Shown: in pieces, positions 4,416 through 5,830 of the stretch
How positions within the stretch are numbered: position 1 is the first letter of the stretch
How the letters are laid out: each line of letters starts with the position of its first letter
Assembly: GCA_016870235.1 (NCBI GenBank)
Contig: VGCB01000202.1
Span: 1 to 5,830, forward strand
Direction of reading: 5' to 3'
DNA from: Actinomycetota bacterium
GTDB lineage: Bacteria; Actinomycetota; Thermoleophilia; Gaiellales; Gaiellaceae
DNA length: 5,830 bases
Position numbers and translations under genes: made by a program
Notes under the pieces: model-generated
What the model was told of the DNA's origin: nothing
The model's database searches: none
The model's input: only the letters and a program-made list of their open reading frames with translations

Positions 4416-5830
4416 ATGACGCCGTCGGCGTTCTCGGGCCCGCACCGGAAGTGGTGGACGCTCGCCGCCGTCTCGTTCGGGCTGTTCATGATCATGCTCG
4501 ACAACACCGTCGTGAACGTCGCGCTGCCGTCGATCCAGCGGGATCTCGGCGTCAGCCTCTCCGAGCTCGAGTGGGTCGTCACCGGCTACGCGCTCACGTT
4601 CGCGGCCCTGATGCTCGTCGGCGGCAAGCTGGCCGACGCCTATGGCCGCCGGCGTCTGTTCGTGACCGGGATGGTCGTCTTCGCGGTGGCGTCGCTCGGC
4701 TGCGGCCTCGCTTGGTCGGGCGGCGCGCTGATCGGCGCGCGCGTCCTGCAGGGGGTGGGGGCGGCGATGATGAGCCCGGCGACGCTCTCGATCATCGCGG
4801 CCACGTTCCCGCCGCGCCAGCGCGGAACCGCGATCGGGATCTGGGCCGGCGTCTCGGCGCTCGCGCTCGCCGTCGGGCCACTCGCCGGCGGGCTGCTGAC
4901 CGATCACCTCTCCTGGCACTGGATCTTCTTCATCAACCTGCCGGTGGCGGCGGTCGGCGTGCTCGCCGCGTTCTTGCTGATCGACGAGTCGAGCGACCCG
5001 ACGCACGAGAGCCTCGATCTGCCCGGTCTCGCCACCTCGTCGCTCGCGCTCTTCTCGCTCACCTTCGCGCTGATCGAGGCCAACCGGTACGGCTGGTCGT
5101 CAGCGCTGATCGTGGCGTCGTTCGCGGTCGCCGCGGTCGCGCTCGCCGCCTTCGTCGTGCTCGAGCGTCGCCGGCGCGCGCCGATGCTCGATCTGACGCT
5201 GTTCCGCAGCGGGACGTTCGTCGGCGCCAACTTCGCGGTGTTCCTGATCGCCCTCGCCATGTTCGGGGTCTTCTTCTTCGTCTCGCTGTACCTCCAGAAC
5301 GTCCTCGGGTACTCGGCCGTCGAGGCCGGGGCGACGTTCTTGCCGATGACGATCCTGATCGTCGTCTCGGCGCCGCTCGCCGGCCGGGTGGCCGACCGGA
5401 TCGGCTCGCGGTGGCTCGTTACCGGAGGGATGCTCCTGATGGTCGCGCACCTCCTTCTGTTCGCGCAGCTCGGGGCCGAGGAGAGCTTCTGGAGCATCCT
5501 GCCGGCGCTCCTCGTCGGCGGGGTCGGGATGGCCGGCGTGATGACGCCGTCGAGCGCCGCCGCGATGAAGGCCGTTCCCGTCGAGAAGGCCGGGGTCGGC
5601 TCGGCCGTCCTCAACGCCCACCGGCAGGTCGGCGGCGCCTTCGGGATCGCGCTGATGGGCGCGATCGTCGCCTCCCAGGCCGACGGCACGCGGTCGGTGC
5701 CGGCGTTCCTCGACGGGCTGCACCTCGCGCTGACGGTCTCCGCGGCGATCGCGTTCGGCGGCGCGGTCGTCGCCGCGACGTTGCTGCGCGCGGACGGGTC
5801 GGGCCTGGAAGGGGCGCAGCGGGCGGAGCG
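4416..5830 (+). CDS. DHA2-family MFS drug exporter (14 TM), 3' end cut by the window
   Basis: Inner-membrane proton-coupled multidrug exporter of the EmrB/QacA type. My translation from the ATG gives 471 codons with no stop before the window edge. Seen: TM1 with the DHA2 motif LDNTVVNVALPSIQ (28-41); motif A GGKLADAYGRRR (69-80) between TM2 and TM3; a motif-B region ARVLQGVGAA (108-117); motif C AVGPLAGGLL (152-161), the antiporter signature; WHWIFFINLP (167-176), a DHA2 hallmark; a second A-like loop GRVADRIGSR (323-332); and a last hydrophobic helix at about 436-457. The protein is nearly complete: family length is about 470-520 residues, and the charged tail has begun. The drug or metabolite is unknown. 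It has its own ribosome site and operator and is divergent from the PAS gene. A regulator or partner may lie downstream, out of view. Confidence 0.93.
   Translation, partial: MTPSAFSGPHRKWWTLAAVSFGLFMIMLDNTVVNVALPSIQRDLGVSLSELEWVVTGYALTFAALMLVGGKLADAYGRRRLFVTGMVVFAVASLGCGLAWSGGALIGARVLQGVGAAMMSPATLSIIAATFPPRQRGTAIGIWAGVSALALAVGPLAGGLLTDHLSWHWIFFINLPVAAVGVLAAFLLIDESSDPTHESLDLPGLATSSLALFSLTFALIEANRYGWSSALIVASFAVAAVALAAFVVLERRRRAPMLDLTLFRSGTFVGANFAVFLIALAMFGVFFFVSLYLQNVLGYSAVEAGATFLPMTILIVVSAPLAGRVADRIGSRWLVTGGMLLMVAHLLLFAQLGAEESFWSILPALLVGGVGMAGVMTPSSAAAMKAVPVEKAGVGSAVLNAHRQVGGAFGIALMGAIVASQADGTRSVPAFLDGLHLALTVSAAIAFGGAVVAATLLRADGSGLEGAQRAE

Noticed and set aside
4389..5723. Three long minus-strand frames opposite the MFS exporter
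   Set aside because: They are charged or Ser/Thr/Arg-rich shadows of the transporter, which shows all DHA2 motifs in frame.

Overview
This is a very GC-rich window, with strong G/C bias at third codon positions, dense genes, GTG starts and several starts that look leaderless. These traits point to an actinobacterium. The set of families and the style of the proteins would suit a Thermoleophilia-type lineage (Gaiellales or Solirubrobacterales), but that placement is inference; no marker gene settles it.

Layout. (1) Positions 12-1050, plus strand: a Mug/TDG-type mismatch uracil-DNA glycosylase overlaps a Nudix hydrolase by 11 bp, a likely two-gene unit with a genome or nucleotide maintenance theme. 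(2) Positions 1058-1854, minus strand, convergent with the first unit after a 7-bp gap: an ArsR-family repressor and an AHSA1/SRPBCC-domain protein, joined by a 4-bp ATGA overlap. A well-formed promoter and two tandem inverted repeats lie directly over the arsR start and suggest autoregulation of a leaderless mRNA. (3) Positions 1909-3612, minus strand: a complete glutamine-dependent NAD+ synthetase (amidase domain plus synthetase domain). (4) Positions 3613-3882: a 270-bp non-coding gap, lower in GC than the genes, with a chain of strong hairpins, two of which are mutually exclusive. (5) Positions 3883-4311, minus strand: a small zinc-ribbon plus PAS-domain protein. (6) Positions 4312-4415: a divergent regulatory region with a perfect 16-bp palindrome. 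(7) From 4416 to the window end, plus strand: a 14-TM DHA2-family MFS drug exporter, cut off by the window edge just after its last membrane helix.

The genes do not form one pathway. They read as ordinary chromosomal housekeeping (nadE, mug, Nudix) mixed with small self-contained regulatory units (ArsR/SRPBCC; operator-controlled efflux pump; Zn-ribbon PAS sensor). I see no CRISPR array, tRNA, rRNA, transposase or integrase, and no convincing previously undescribed system. The features most worth a second look are regulatory: the double operator over the leaderless arsR start, the palindromes before the efflux pump, and the switch-like hairpins between the PAS gene and nadE.
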